DNA from: Apodospora peruviana
Taxonomy: Eukaryota > Ascomycota > Sordariomycetes > Sordariales > Lasiosphaeriaceae
Direction of reading: 5' to 3'
Assembly (NCBI GenBank): GCA_033439685.1
Contig: JAUEDM010000009.1
Coordinates: forward strand, 434,001-498,000
Length of the DNA stretch: 64,000 bases
The position numbers were made by a program, and so were the translations under genes. The notes below the pieces were generated by a model that saw only the letters and a program-made list of their open reading frames with translations, was not told where the DNA came from and ran no database searches. Shown piece by piece: positions 36,990-47,055 of the stretch. Numbering within the stretch: the first letter of the stretch is position 1; the number at the start of each line of letters is the position of its first letter.

Positions 36990-38281
36990 AATCAACAAAA
37001 GACGTCATGAGAGAGAGGCTGTTTCCCGGGCTTGTCGCTTTTTCTTGCCTGTTTTCCATTCTTCTCAGTCTCTGGTAATATCGAGAACGTGACGTTCGAG
37101 AATCCTCACTAGAACCGGAAATGCATGGATCAGAGCCTGGTACGCGTCTGACACAGACGGTGGCGTGGCATTGTGTCCCTCGTGGGGTGGATTCACAAAC
37201 TCGGTCGTGGGAGACTTTCCGGGTGTCGAAGGATTAATTACCCCAACGACGAGTGGTTGGCACCATGGGCGGCTGCTGAGGTCATCCTTGGCTGGAAGCA
37301 CGACATCGGAGAATTTGGCTGCACCTTTCTTCAACCTTTATACTTGCCTGAGAGGTCCCCATCAGTGCTGACGCTTCTCCACATTTTGTTTTTGTCATTG
37401 TCGTTGCCAAGTCCCGCCCAGACAACACGTTAAAGCTACCTGCCTGTTTAAGAGGCCGCAACCGACAGGCATGCCTGCCGGTTGGCAGGCTGTTGTGCAA
37501 GGTCAATATGTCTTTTATTCTTCAAGAAGCTGTCGGTTCGAGTACCAATGGATCATCATGTCACACTGCATCTTGCAGGATTCCGACAGGGCCATTGGAG
37601 CCATTGGCATGGGGTCCCTCTCTTGGCCTGCCCACATTAAAGCTCACACGGATGGCACATCTCTGCACGCAGGACGTGGGCAGGCAAGCACGCGATGCTT
37701 GTCCAGAATCAGCTTGTTATTGCGTAACGGGATTGACGGCGATTGCCTCATCCAGCAGCCGTCGGTCAGCCTTTTGGGTTATGTTGAGGTACTGTCTCCT
37801 GTCACTGTTACTGACAGGGGACCCGAGGAACTGTACGTACCGTACTGTGCCCACCAGCTCTCGCGCCGCGCTGCGGCTCAACGTTGCATCAGACCGTGCC
37901 GTCCCACCGAGGTTACGAACTGTAATTCAACGCCGCCTGCCTGTCTTGGATCAGGCCATGCATGTGATTAATTGCTGGAGTTGGGGTGTGAGATGCCACA
38001 ACAGTTGGGCGGGATGACGCCAGAGTGAACCCTGGAAGGGCCAGATGATCAGCGCAAATCCCATCCCCCCGCGCGTATGGACGGTTCAAGTTCCACGGAT
38101 AATTGGAGATAAGGTATATAGTGCTGCATGTATACCACCCGTGAGAGAATGCAACGTCCTCCACTCTCTGTTGGGGCTTCCCACTGACATTGTTTGTTTA
38201 AACCTCCTCTCTCTCCCAATCGCTGATCAACGCCAGCCCATCCAACCAGACATTCGCAGCTTCAGGCTGGTGTTGCTCGTG
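36990..38281. other. Intergenic, permease promoter
   Basis: No gene is supported. TATA-like AAGGTATATAG at about 38111-38121 lies about 165 bases upstream of the permease start. A 5' leader rich in CTCTCTCTCCC follows. Confidence 0.4.
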
Positions 38282-40130
38282 ATGGGCAATTCCCACGACA
38301 AGACGACGACGTCCAACTCGGAGGAGGGCGTTGCTCCGCTATCAAAATATGACGACAAAACAGTTACCCATCATGCCGGGTCGGGTAAGGACGAGGTCGT
38401 CGGCGAGGTGCAGCAGGAGAATGTGTACGAGTACGACGACTCGCGCAAGCTCGGGGTCACCGGCGCGGTGTTCCTGATCCTCAACAAGATGATCGGCACG
38501 GGCATCTTTTCGACACCGTCGAGCATCTTTGCGGCAACCGGATCCGTGGGGATCAGTTTGATGCTTTGGGTCATTGGCGGCTTCCTCACCTTCTGCGGTC
38601 TTTCCGTCTGGCTCGAGTACGGACTCGCGATCCCGCGCTCGGGCGGCGAGAAGAACTACCTCGAGCATGTCTACCGCCACCCGAAATACCTTGCGACCTG
38701 CGTGTTGGCGTCGCAGATGATCTTACTGGGGTTTTCGTCTGGCAACTCGCTCGCCTTTGGTCGGTACATCCTTTACGCGGCCGGCAACGAGCTTAAGGAC
38801 AGCTACAAAGCGCGCGGCATCGGTGTCGCCTGCGTTACCTTTGCGGTTGTCCTGCACGCCGCTGCACCTAAATGGGGCGTCAGGCTGTTCAACGTGCTCG
38901 GCGTGTTCAAGGTCGTTATTTTGCTGTTTATCGTCTTTGCTGGCTTTGCTGCGCTGGCGGGGCATAGACTTGTGCCCGATCCGCGGAACTTTGACAACGC
39001 GTTCGCGATCGAGCGCGGCGAGGGCTACGGGGGAGGCGGCGCGTACGCGTACTCGAATGCTTTGCTGAACATTGTTTACAGCTACAAAGGGTGGGAGAAC
39101 GCGAATTACGTACTGGGCGAGCTGAAGAACCCGCGACGCACGCTGACGATCGCGGCCCCGCTGGCCGTTGGCGGGGTTACGGTCCTGTACGTCCTGGCCA
39201 ACGTGGCGTACTTTGCGGCTATCCCCAAGGCGGATCTGGCGACCTCGGAGGTCATTGTTGCTGGGTTGTTCTTCAAGAACGTATTTGGGGATACGGCGGG
39301 GGCGAGGAGTTTGCCGGCGTTCGTGGCGCTGAGTAACTTGGGAAATGTCTTGGCGGTCAGTTTTGCGCATGCGAGACTGAATCAGGAGCTGGGTAAGGAA
39401 GGTTTGTTGCCGCTCAGTCGGGTGTGGGGGTCGAATCGGCCGTTTAACTCGCCTACTGCTGCTGTAAGTATTCTTCTTCCCTTTGTTCCGTTGGATTTGG
39501 TGGTAGTTGCTTCGGCTTTCTTTGTTTGCGAAGGAAACGCCACCCCCTTTTCTGCTGTTGATCTTTTGGGATTTTGCAGAAGAAAAGGTAGTACTAGCTG
39601 ATATTGAACATAGCTCTTCCTGCACTGGCTTGTCACGGTCATTGTCTTGCTCGCACCTCCTCCCGGGCCAGCATACAACTTCATTGTCAACTTGTACGTC
39701 CCAAACAGCCCATCACTGACCGAATGTCATAGAGCTAACAGGAACATACAGATACACCTACCCTGGCGCATGGATCAACAGCTTCGTCGCCGCCGGCCTT
39801 ATCTACCTGCATTATACCAAGTCCGAGAACTGGGTGTCGGGCTGGTACACGTACCTTCCCATCATCGTCATCTTCCTGCTCAGCAACGCCTTCTTGGCCA
39901 TTGTGCCTTTCATCCCGCCCGATGGCGACTGGAACGCCGACGGGTACCCGTACTACGTGTTTCCTGTGGTCGGTGTGGCGGTCCTGTTGATTGGTGCCGC
40001 GTACTGGACCCTCTGGACGAAGATCTGGCCTGCTATCAGGGGGCACAAGATTGTGTCGGAGCGGATCATTGATGAGCAGGGCGTTGAGGTGATAAGATAT
40101 CGCAAGGTGAAGACGCATCATGTTAATTAG
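38282..40130 (+). CDS. MUP1-like amino-acid (methionine-type) permease, APC superfamily
   Basis: Three exons, 38282-39463, 39614-39693 and 39752-40130, give 546 aa. The start is MGNSHDKTTTSN; an upstream in-frame extension to 38045 is unlikely because it adds non-conserved sequence before a hydrophilic tail. The first transmembrane helix carries LNKMIGTGIFSTPSSIF, the APC/LAT substrate-binding motif. About twelve helices follow, with SYKGWENANYVLGELKNPRRTL, a conserved loop of high-affinity methionine permeases. It is a plasma-membrane importer, probably of methionine or a related amino acid. The N-terminus has Lys residues suited to ubiquitin-driven turnover (inference). Confidence 0.9.
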
Positions 40131-40590
40131 TTCGCTGGCTGGTGGTTTTGAGGTGTTGATTTGGGCTGGACAGGCGGGTATGTTGGAGCTGCAATGTTTG
40201 GGTGTGAGTTGAAGGTCGTGAGGCTGGAATCTGGATATTTAAGGTGATTAAAACCCAACGAGTACCGCCCCATTACTCTCTTACTAATTAGACATGACGG
40301 AGGTCCTAAACTTCAGTATCCCGAGTTGGTATGTTTACTGTTATACACGAGAAACCTGTATGCACACACATGACACTAGACAAGTATCCTCTCCTCCAAC
40401 CAAGGACTTGGCAGCATACCACTCGCTAGCTGAAGAAAATCCGACTCCGCATGGTTCCACAATAATGGAACCACACGGGTACAATTTGCCGACTCTTCAG
40501 CATCTTCCCGATATGACAAAGCCCATTTTGTAACCTCGGACTGTAAGACACACAGCAATCACTATCCAACCACATATCTAGACAAAAAAA
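40131..40590. other. Intergenic, hydrolase promoter
   Basis: A short gap with a TATTTAAGG TATA-like box at about 40237. An imperfect inverted repeat around 40452-40480 (TGGTTCCACAATAATGGAACCA) can form a hairpin. Confidence 0.5.
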
Positions 40591-41558
40591 ATGGCAGCAA
40601 CAACCACCATCCGCGTCCCGCACCTTGGTGGCATCAGGGCCGGCTACCGCCTGTCTTCAGACAGGATCGACCCCTCAAAACCCACCGTCGTTTGTATCAA
40701 CTCAATGTGCACCACCTCTGCTCTGTACAACGACCAGTTCGCCAGCGAAGCCCTCACCTCGGTCGTCAACCTGCTCGCCATCGAGCCCCTCGGCCACGGC
40801 GCCACCACCCTTCCACCCGGGAGCGACCATTTTACGTATTGGGACTCGGCCACCGTAGCGCTGCAGGCCATGCAGGCACTTGGCGTCGACAAGGCCTTCG
40901 CCCTCGGCACGAGCCAGGGCGGCTGGATCGTTGCGCGCATGGCGCTGCTCGCGCCCGACAAGATCCTGGGCTTGCTGCCGCTCGGCACGTCGATGGACTG
41001 CGAGTCGGCTGACTCGCGGACTAAAGGGTGCTGGGACCCGCAAACGCAGTTGCGGTCCTTCGTGGAGCAATGGACCAGCGACGTGCCTACTCACGACTTT
41101 GTTGTGCAGGAGATTTGGCGAGAGATGGTCGCTGGGCTGGGGTTCGGTGGGGCTGTTTCGAAAGAGACGGTCACGTTCTGGCATGAGACTGTTAGAGATG
41201 TATACAGTGGAGACGAGGGCCGACGAAAGGTGCGGATGGCGCTGGTTTGCTTGTTGGAGAGGGATGGACTGCTGTTTCGGTTGGGCGATATCAAGTGTCC
41301 TGTTTATTGGCTGCAGGTACGTGGATCCTTGTCTTGTGTGCTCCGAGGGGTGTGTTATATGGTGATTGACGTTTGTGGATACAGGGCAAAGAAGATCCTG
41401 TTTTCGGTATTACCGTGCCGGTGGAGCAAATCAAGCTCTTTAGGTCTTCACCAGAGGCCAGCCTCTTTTATATCGAGGGCGGCGGTCATTATCTGAACGC
41501 CACCAGCCCTAAGGAAGTCGAATTGGCGTTGTTGAAGATGGTCCGCAAGTACACGTGA
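40591..41558 (+). CDS. Alpha/beta hydrolase fold enzyme
   Basis: Two exons, 40591-41316 and 41385-41558, give 299 aa. The nucleophile elbow is ALGTSQGGW (Ser about 108), the acid is the Asp of GKEDPVFG (about 246), and the base is His about 277 in GGGHYLNAT, so a full triad is visible. The oxyanion region PTVVCINSMCTTS is at 31-43. There is no signal peptide. Length and layout resemble esterase, lactonase or epoxide-hydrolase-like fungal proteins. The substrate cannot be told from sequence. Confidence 0.9.
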
Positions 41559-42184
41559 GTGAAGGAGAGTACTAGTAAACTTGTAACGGATCCAGAATAA
41601 TTCTAGAGGTTTAGAACTACTCTGAACCGCCTGAACTGAGTACTCCATACCCAGAAGTATATATAAGGAAAACAAGACCTTTATTAGAGCCGCACACAGA
41701 GTTAACACGCTTTGTGTTGCAAAATCTGTAATTCTTTACTAAACAGGACAGACCTGTCCAGTCGGATCAAACGTTTTTTACATTTTCATTTTCTGTCATT
41801 TAAAAAAGGAATCTGGCAGGAATAGAAATCTGCGTGATGAAATTCCAAGAAAGAGAAACAGATTCCTGACTCCTAAGACCGGCAGCTTTACCCAACCATA
41901 GTCATACCAGGGGCGGACTCCAGCGCCGTCCGTATGGCGGGGGTAAGAGGGTTGAGATCCTGAAGAGAAGGGATGGGTTTCTGGAGACTGTAATACTGTG
42001 AGTGGGTAAAAGAGTTATTAGCAGTCAGTAAATGGTTTTGCCGGCGGGTGCGTGGTGTTTAGGACATACATTCTCAATCCAGTTTGCTGATGAGTCTGGC
42101 GTGGTGACCCGTACGACCTGAGGCGGACTGGCACGAAGTGGTCCACAAATCGCAAATGAAGTATAGTTATTATCTCTGATTGAT
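41559..42184. other. Intergenic
   Basis: These are convergent 3' ends of the hydrolase (+) and the 427-aa gene (-). There is TATATATAAGGAAAA at about 41661. No gene is seen. Confidence 0.4.
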
Positions 42185-43646
42185 TCAAGGATCTGGCAGT
42201 TTATCAGTTATTAAGTTTTGCAGGACGGAGATAATGGTGTGAGAATGACTGACATCTTTGGCGGTAGACCTGATTCTCTGCATCATGTCGTCAATCTGTT
42301 CCGTCTTGCCGGGACCATCGCTGTTGGATTCTGTCTCGCGGATATCGGTCCTCGTGGATGTGATATCTTGAAAAGAGTTGTAGATAAAGCTCCACATGTC
42401 TGTCTTAAGTCAACACACATCCGGTACAAGACTTTGGTATTGCACGACGTACCAATCAGGGCGTTGAAACGTGCATCGTCGAGGACTTCCAGAAGGTATA
42501 CTGCTTCCTCCACCCTCCACAGAGCCCAACAGTAGTCGTAGGACCTCTCACCGGCGCTCCAGTTGGGCCATCTCATGTGCCATTTATGGGTCCCAAAGAA
42601 CTGTTCGAAGGCGCTGGCTGAGTCCCACCTCTCCTTGTGATCGATTGGGAAGTCCTACTTCAGGGCAAGAGAATTAGACGTGCGGGACATGCGTGCTCTG
42701 GGACAGATTGGACTCACCCCAGGCCGTGGGGTGGAGTTAGGGTAACCTTCGACGTAATGGACAAGGGAGGTGTCCGCCGGCATTGCTTGGGCTTCTTTCA
42801 CTCTATCCCTCAACGCGGTGAGCTCATTGCGGAACTGTATTACGCCGTGTTTGTCAGGTCTAATTGGCAAGGAGCGGGACTGTGGATTCATGCATACCTC
42901 GGACATCCACTTCTCGCAGTCATGCACATCCTGCACCAAGATCTCCGGGAAGTCGTCGGTTACGAGTCTACCCGGAGGGCCGTGATGTGGATTTGCCAGC
43001 CACACTGCCCATTGATAAACGACATCGGCCATTCCTAGACTGCCATGTAAGTTTTTACTGCAGGTGGGAATGCCGAGCAAGTCCCGTAGATGCAGAGATA
43101 AGGCTCCCTGGGAAGTTACTCGCCCTTGATCTTGGGGCCCCTGTCGAGGAGCATCTGCGACAACAGCCAATGGAGGTCGAAAAGCAGCATTGGTAGCTGA
43201 TATTCTACCGGAGCGTAGTCTTCGGTCTCAAAGGATACGGTTGCTGCGCTCTGAGGCGGCTTATTCACGGTCCAACCGACCTTCCTGAGCCTGCGGCAGA
43301 TATAAGTCAGCGGATACTTTGCAGGCCAAGTGGCCAAGCTTTCCATTGGCGGCGTTGGTTTTGAAGGCCCGTCCGTCGGTATCGCTTCCCAGTCCCTGTC
43401 ACGCGGTACGCCGTCGCGGTAAATCCTGAGCAGCACGTTTGCCTGCTGGGTATCAAAGCTCAATACATCGTCATTGGCGAACTTGGGCAAGCTGTCGACG
43501 AATGTATACGTCAAACTGTTGTCGTTGATGACGAGCGTCACGGCGAGATCCTCAACATTCTGAATGCCGCGATGATCGGGACCAAGCAGCAACTGGCGGA
43601 TGAAGGGGTGGTTGGAGTCCATAGAAAGAGACTCGGAGGTGGCCAT
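42185..43646 (-). CDS. Unrecognised 427-aa protein beside toxin-like genes
   Basis: Four exons: 43646-43120, 43057-42718, 42654-42453, 42399-42185. The three introns each have GT donors and AG acceptors that keep frame (phases 2, 0, 1), and the exons together give 427 aa. The protein begins MATSESLSMDSNHPFIRQLL and has no signal peptide. It contains an aromatic-rich part (MRWPNWSAGERSYDYCWALW) and ends in a polar helical segment. No known domain is recognised. It is divergent from the first toxin-like gene across an 885-bp gap. An accessory, immunity or regulatory role for that locus is conceivable but rests on position only. Confidence 0.7.
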
Positions 43647-44531
43647 GGCCGAAGACGGATCGTCAAGACGGGGGCTCTACAGCAACGCTGGTGAATGAAG
43701 TTTGAAAGACAGACAGAGCGATGTAAAACTGGATGGTTCTTGGGTGTGGCTGGCTAGGGGGGGCACGACATCAAGCGAACTGCCAAGAACCTTGGAATGG
43801 AATACCATAGGAAAGTACAAGGATCCGCAGCCCCCCCGGCATCTTTGGTGCAAAGAATGATGCACACCTGGTAGGTAAGCTAAGTTTCAGCCCTTGGCGT
43901 GAAGCCCCCCGCCGGCGTCGAGGCCACAGCTGAATCGGAAGCCATTGCGGCTTGTCTGCCGTCTACATGGATCTGTCCGAGCCCCAGAACGTTGGAATGT
44001 GGCCAGAAGTCCGGTGCAATGCAGGAAAGTGTGGTCTGGTTGGGTCTGGATGCACGGAAGCGGATCTCGCTGTCAACTGTCCTCAAACCGGCAACCCGTC
44101 GGCCCTGCCTTACGTTAGCGTAACGCTTGTTGGGCTGCAGGACATTTCAGGCTGTGTGGTGTGCAGGACTAACTTCTTCAGGCATTTCAGCTAGCCTTAC
44201 GGGTATCTACGCTACCTTGGCATTGCTGCCGCCACACGCTGCATGTGGCCACCGGATTAGGAGCATGTGATAGCTGCCATCTGGAGTGGTAAACGTAAAC
44301 ACCAGAGTCAAGAGGGATGTCCAGGGTCGGTACCCAAGTACTTGGAATGAACAAGACAGGTAGGTGGCTTTGGGCTCGGAAAATACCAGGTACGTATTAT
44401 GGTATTTAAAAGACCGATGATGAAACGTGCTCTGCTGGCCGTTGCCAACGACCACCGAGACCCTACCACCAGACTATCTACTCAGCAACCACTTCTCAAA
44501 CCCACGCGCAAACTCCAAAATCCCGGTCAAC
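43647..44531. promoter_or_regulatory. Divergent promoter, 427-aa gene and first toxin-like gene
   Basis: A TATA-like GGTATTTAAAAG at about 44400-44411 sits some 125 bases upstream of the ATG at 44532. Nothing else is convincing. Confidence 0.4.
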
Positions 44532-46296
44532 ATGGGTCAAAACACCTCCGCCATCACTAAGTTGAGGGACCCGGCCTATGAGCTTACGTACACGGACGAA
44601 GCCAAGCGGCTCGAACCAGGCGAGTCAGAGGATGACTTCGATGCCAGCAAGTTCATCCTGAACCATCAAGAGAGCCTCAATCTGCAGAAATACCTCCGCC
44701 ATGGCTCCACGTATCCAAAGACTCTGGATGAGGCACGAGAGATCTATCGGTCGGACAAGTTGGTTGACAACGGATACATGGACAGGAACCACTACGAGGT
44801 AGGTTTTTACTGCAGCCACCATGACTTGCTATGTAGCGCGGAATGGCCCAGCTGATTTTGACGTTGGAGCGCTTTCTGTAGTTGATCATGACGACTTTTG
44901 TCGATGTGCATGGGCACACGGAATACTTCATGCTCAACACCTTGAATACAATCCAGGACTGGTGTAGGTATTCCCGGTTTGCTCGTTCTTTTCTTCTTCT
45001 CTTCCACTTCCTGAGAGAGCGGCTAACTAACGAGGAGGTAATAATTCACCAACACAGCTGGCGCGATCGGGGTATACAGCAAGACAGCTGTCAGATTCTT
45101 CGGGTACGCCCACCAGACTCTGAGCGAGCTGCAGGACAAAATCAACCAGGGCGGCATAACAGATGCCCAGATCGCAGCGGCGAAAAAGGACCTCTTGAAT
45201 TTGATCGCGGAACTGCACACGCACACAGACAAAATGGTGCAGAGTTGCAAAGATCTCAAGGGGGAGATACTCAAGTTCACTAACAACACCGCCATCGACA
45301 AGGCGAACATGGAGACCATCGTCGCCGAGTGCATGGCCACTGGCGGCACACTCGCCACGAACCTAGCCAAGAAGCAGAAGGATCTGCAGTACTGGCAGGA
45401 CCAGAAGAGAGAGGCCGAGGGGCGCTATGAGCACGATAAGATCGTCGCAGGGACCACAGTCACTTACGGTATGTAGTGTGCTTTGTATCTAGAAGACGGG
45501 GAATCCAGCAGTCTGGTTGGTGGTAGCCACGCAAAGCTGATGTTGAACCCGCAGCGCCTTGGTTCCCGCCTCTCTCCTGGATCGCGGCAGCCACCGTCCT
45601 AGGCATCTACATTGCCAAGGCGGTGGCGGCTAAGGAGGATATGGAGACCGACGACAAGATGATCCTGAAGGACAAGGCCGACATCGCAGACGCCCTTCAG
45701 ATCCAGACAACGGTCGCAGCTTACACTACCGAGTGGCAAAATTGCGATGTGCTGGCCAATAACGCCATGGAAGCTGTGCACAAGGTCGAGAGTAGGTTTC
45801 TCCTCCCTAGTCGTCGTCGTCGTCGTCGTCGTGAGAATGTGAATGGCTGACTTTTTCGTCACAAGTGGGCTTCTCCGATATGCTTGACAACCTCAATGAC
45901 CTGAGCGACGATGCCGGGCTCCTTGATGGCATCGCCAATGACCCTGTCAGTCGTGCTCTGGGGGAACTCACGGAGGCCTCAGCTGTTTGGGGACATATTC
46001 AAACCGTTGCCTCCAATTACAAGGAAAATTGTATCATCAATATTTTGGGTCCAGAGGAGTCAAAGGCCTTCATCCAGCAGGTTACCGCGGGTGTCACACT
46101 CGTGGCCGAACCCGTCAGCGAAGTGGTGGTTAACCCCCGTGGGACAGAGCAGCCCTGCGGTGGGACAGAGCAGTCCTCCAGTGGGACAGAGCAGCCCTGC
46201 GGTGGGACAGAGCAGTCCTCCAGTGGGACAGAGCAGACCTCCAGTGGGACAGAGCAACCCTGCGGTGGGACGCGTTTGACGGATTGCGATACCTAG
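44532..46296 (+). CDS. Helical alpha-pore-forming-toxin-like protein (ClyA/XaxA style), smaller partner
   Basis: Five exons: 44532-44798, 44882-44963, 45058-45468, 45555-45791, 45866-46296, giving 475 aa. There is no signal peptide. A long amphipathic helical stretch (about 110-250, Gln/Lys/Asp/Glu-rich) leads into a single hydrophobic segment of about 27 residues starting APWFPPLSWIAAATVLG (254-280). A second charged helical stretch follows. This helix, hydrophobic tongue, helix order is the design of ClyA/XaxA-family alpha-pore-forming proteins. I infer the family from this pattern, not from a sequence match. The last about 50 residues are six copies of a seven-residue unit (GTEQPCG/GTEQSSS) encoded by a 21-nt tandem repeat. 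The next gene downstream, on the same strand, has a similar helical-hydrophobic layout, suggesting a two-component system. Confidence 0.72.
45810..45832. repeat. CGT trinucleotide repeat in intron 4
   Basis: About seven consecutive (TCG/CGT) triplets lie within the intron between 45791 and 45866 of the first toxin-like gene. It is a likely length-variable microsatellite. Confidence 0.85.
46139..46264 (+). repeat. 21-nt coding tandem repeat, six copies
   Basis: Units of GTGGGACAGAGCAG plus CCCTGCG or TCCTCCA alternate in six nearly perfect copies, in frame and encoding GTEQPCG or GTEQSSS. The next unit breaks off after GTGGGACG. High identity implies recent expansion. Confidence 0.95.
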
Positions 46297-47055
46297 GCGC
46301 GCTTGGTAAGGCAGGTAGGTAAGTACCTTTAGTTTGGTAGTAGAGGACTTGGAAGGAACTTGCGAATTGAATTTGGATTTTATCTGATTCTTGATCCAGT
46401 GGTGTGTGGTATGCGGCTGTTGCGCTTTGTGTGGTGTGCGACGTGAAACTATCTGTTAAGTACCGCAAACTATTGACAATCAGTTCCTAATCCAGCAACT
46501 CGGCAGGATCCTGCGGGACCGCCGGTCTTTTCAGCCAATGGATGTACACGGATCTGGACAAGGTAGTGCGGAGCCTGGCCACCAAGGTACTTGCCAAGGG
46601 GATACCTGCGGCAGCGGTTGCGTCTACAACTTGAACCGTCCATGGCAGGAGCTGATGGTGGAACTGAACAGAATCAACTTTGCCAACCCAGCCAAGTCAA
46701 GCATGCCTCTCATCTTCATGCGCGACTCGGGCCTGGGCTTGGCTCAGCCAGCGCAGCGGTCATTGATGCCCTTCGCAGCTTCAGCCATCATGGTCAGCCA
46801 GCCACTTTATGGAAGTTCATGTTTTGAGGCATCAGATGATCAGACAGTCTTGTGCCAAGTTTTCGTGGTTCAGGCGGGGGCCGCAGGGCCGGGTTGCGAC
46901 AAGGAAGCCTCTCGAGCCTCGAGCAGACTCGAGGTAGGTCGGTAGTTACATCCCATACCCAGGTAGGCAGGAAGGTTGGGTATATCATCTTCGCTCCTGC
47001 TTCCCCGACAGGACCCCCGGGCTTTCGAGAAAGCACCAAAAAAATTAAACTCGCC
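46297..47055. other. Gap between the two toxin-like genes with coding-like remnants
   Basis: A stretch from about 46491 encodes (N)SAGSCGTAGLFSQWMYTDL and continues to 46582. A plausible 62-nt intron (GTACTT to GGCAG) follows, then an open stretch from about 46645 to 46945 with strongly G/C-ending codons (starting ELMVELNRINF). Neither piece joins the preceding gene without removing its stop. It may be a lost C-terminal part of the first gene, an alternative splice form, or a small separate gene. Confidence 0.4.

Noticed and set aside
37471..38017. Overlapping 166- and 174-codon plus-strand frames
   Set aside because: They compete in two frames over the same bases with low-quality composition; likely permease upstream sequence.
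45810..45832. CGT array considered as a CRISPR-like or regulatory repeat
   Set aside because: It is a simple trinucleotide microsatellite inside an intron.
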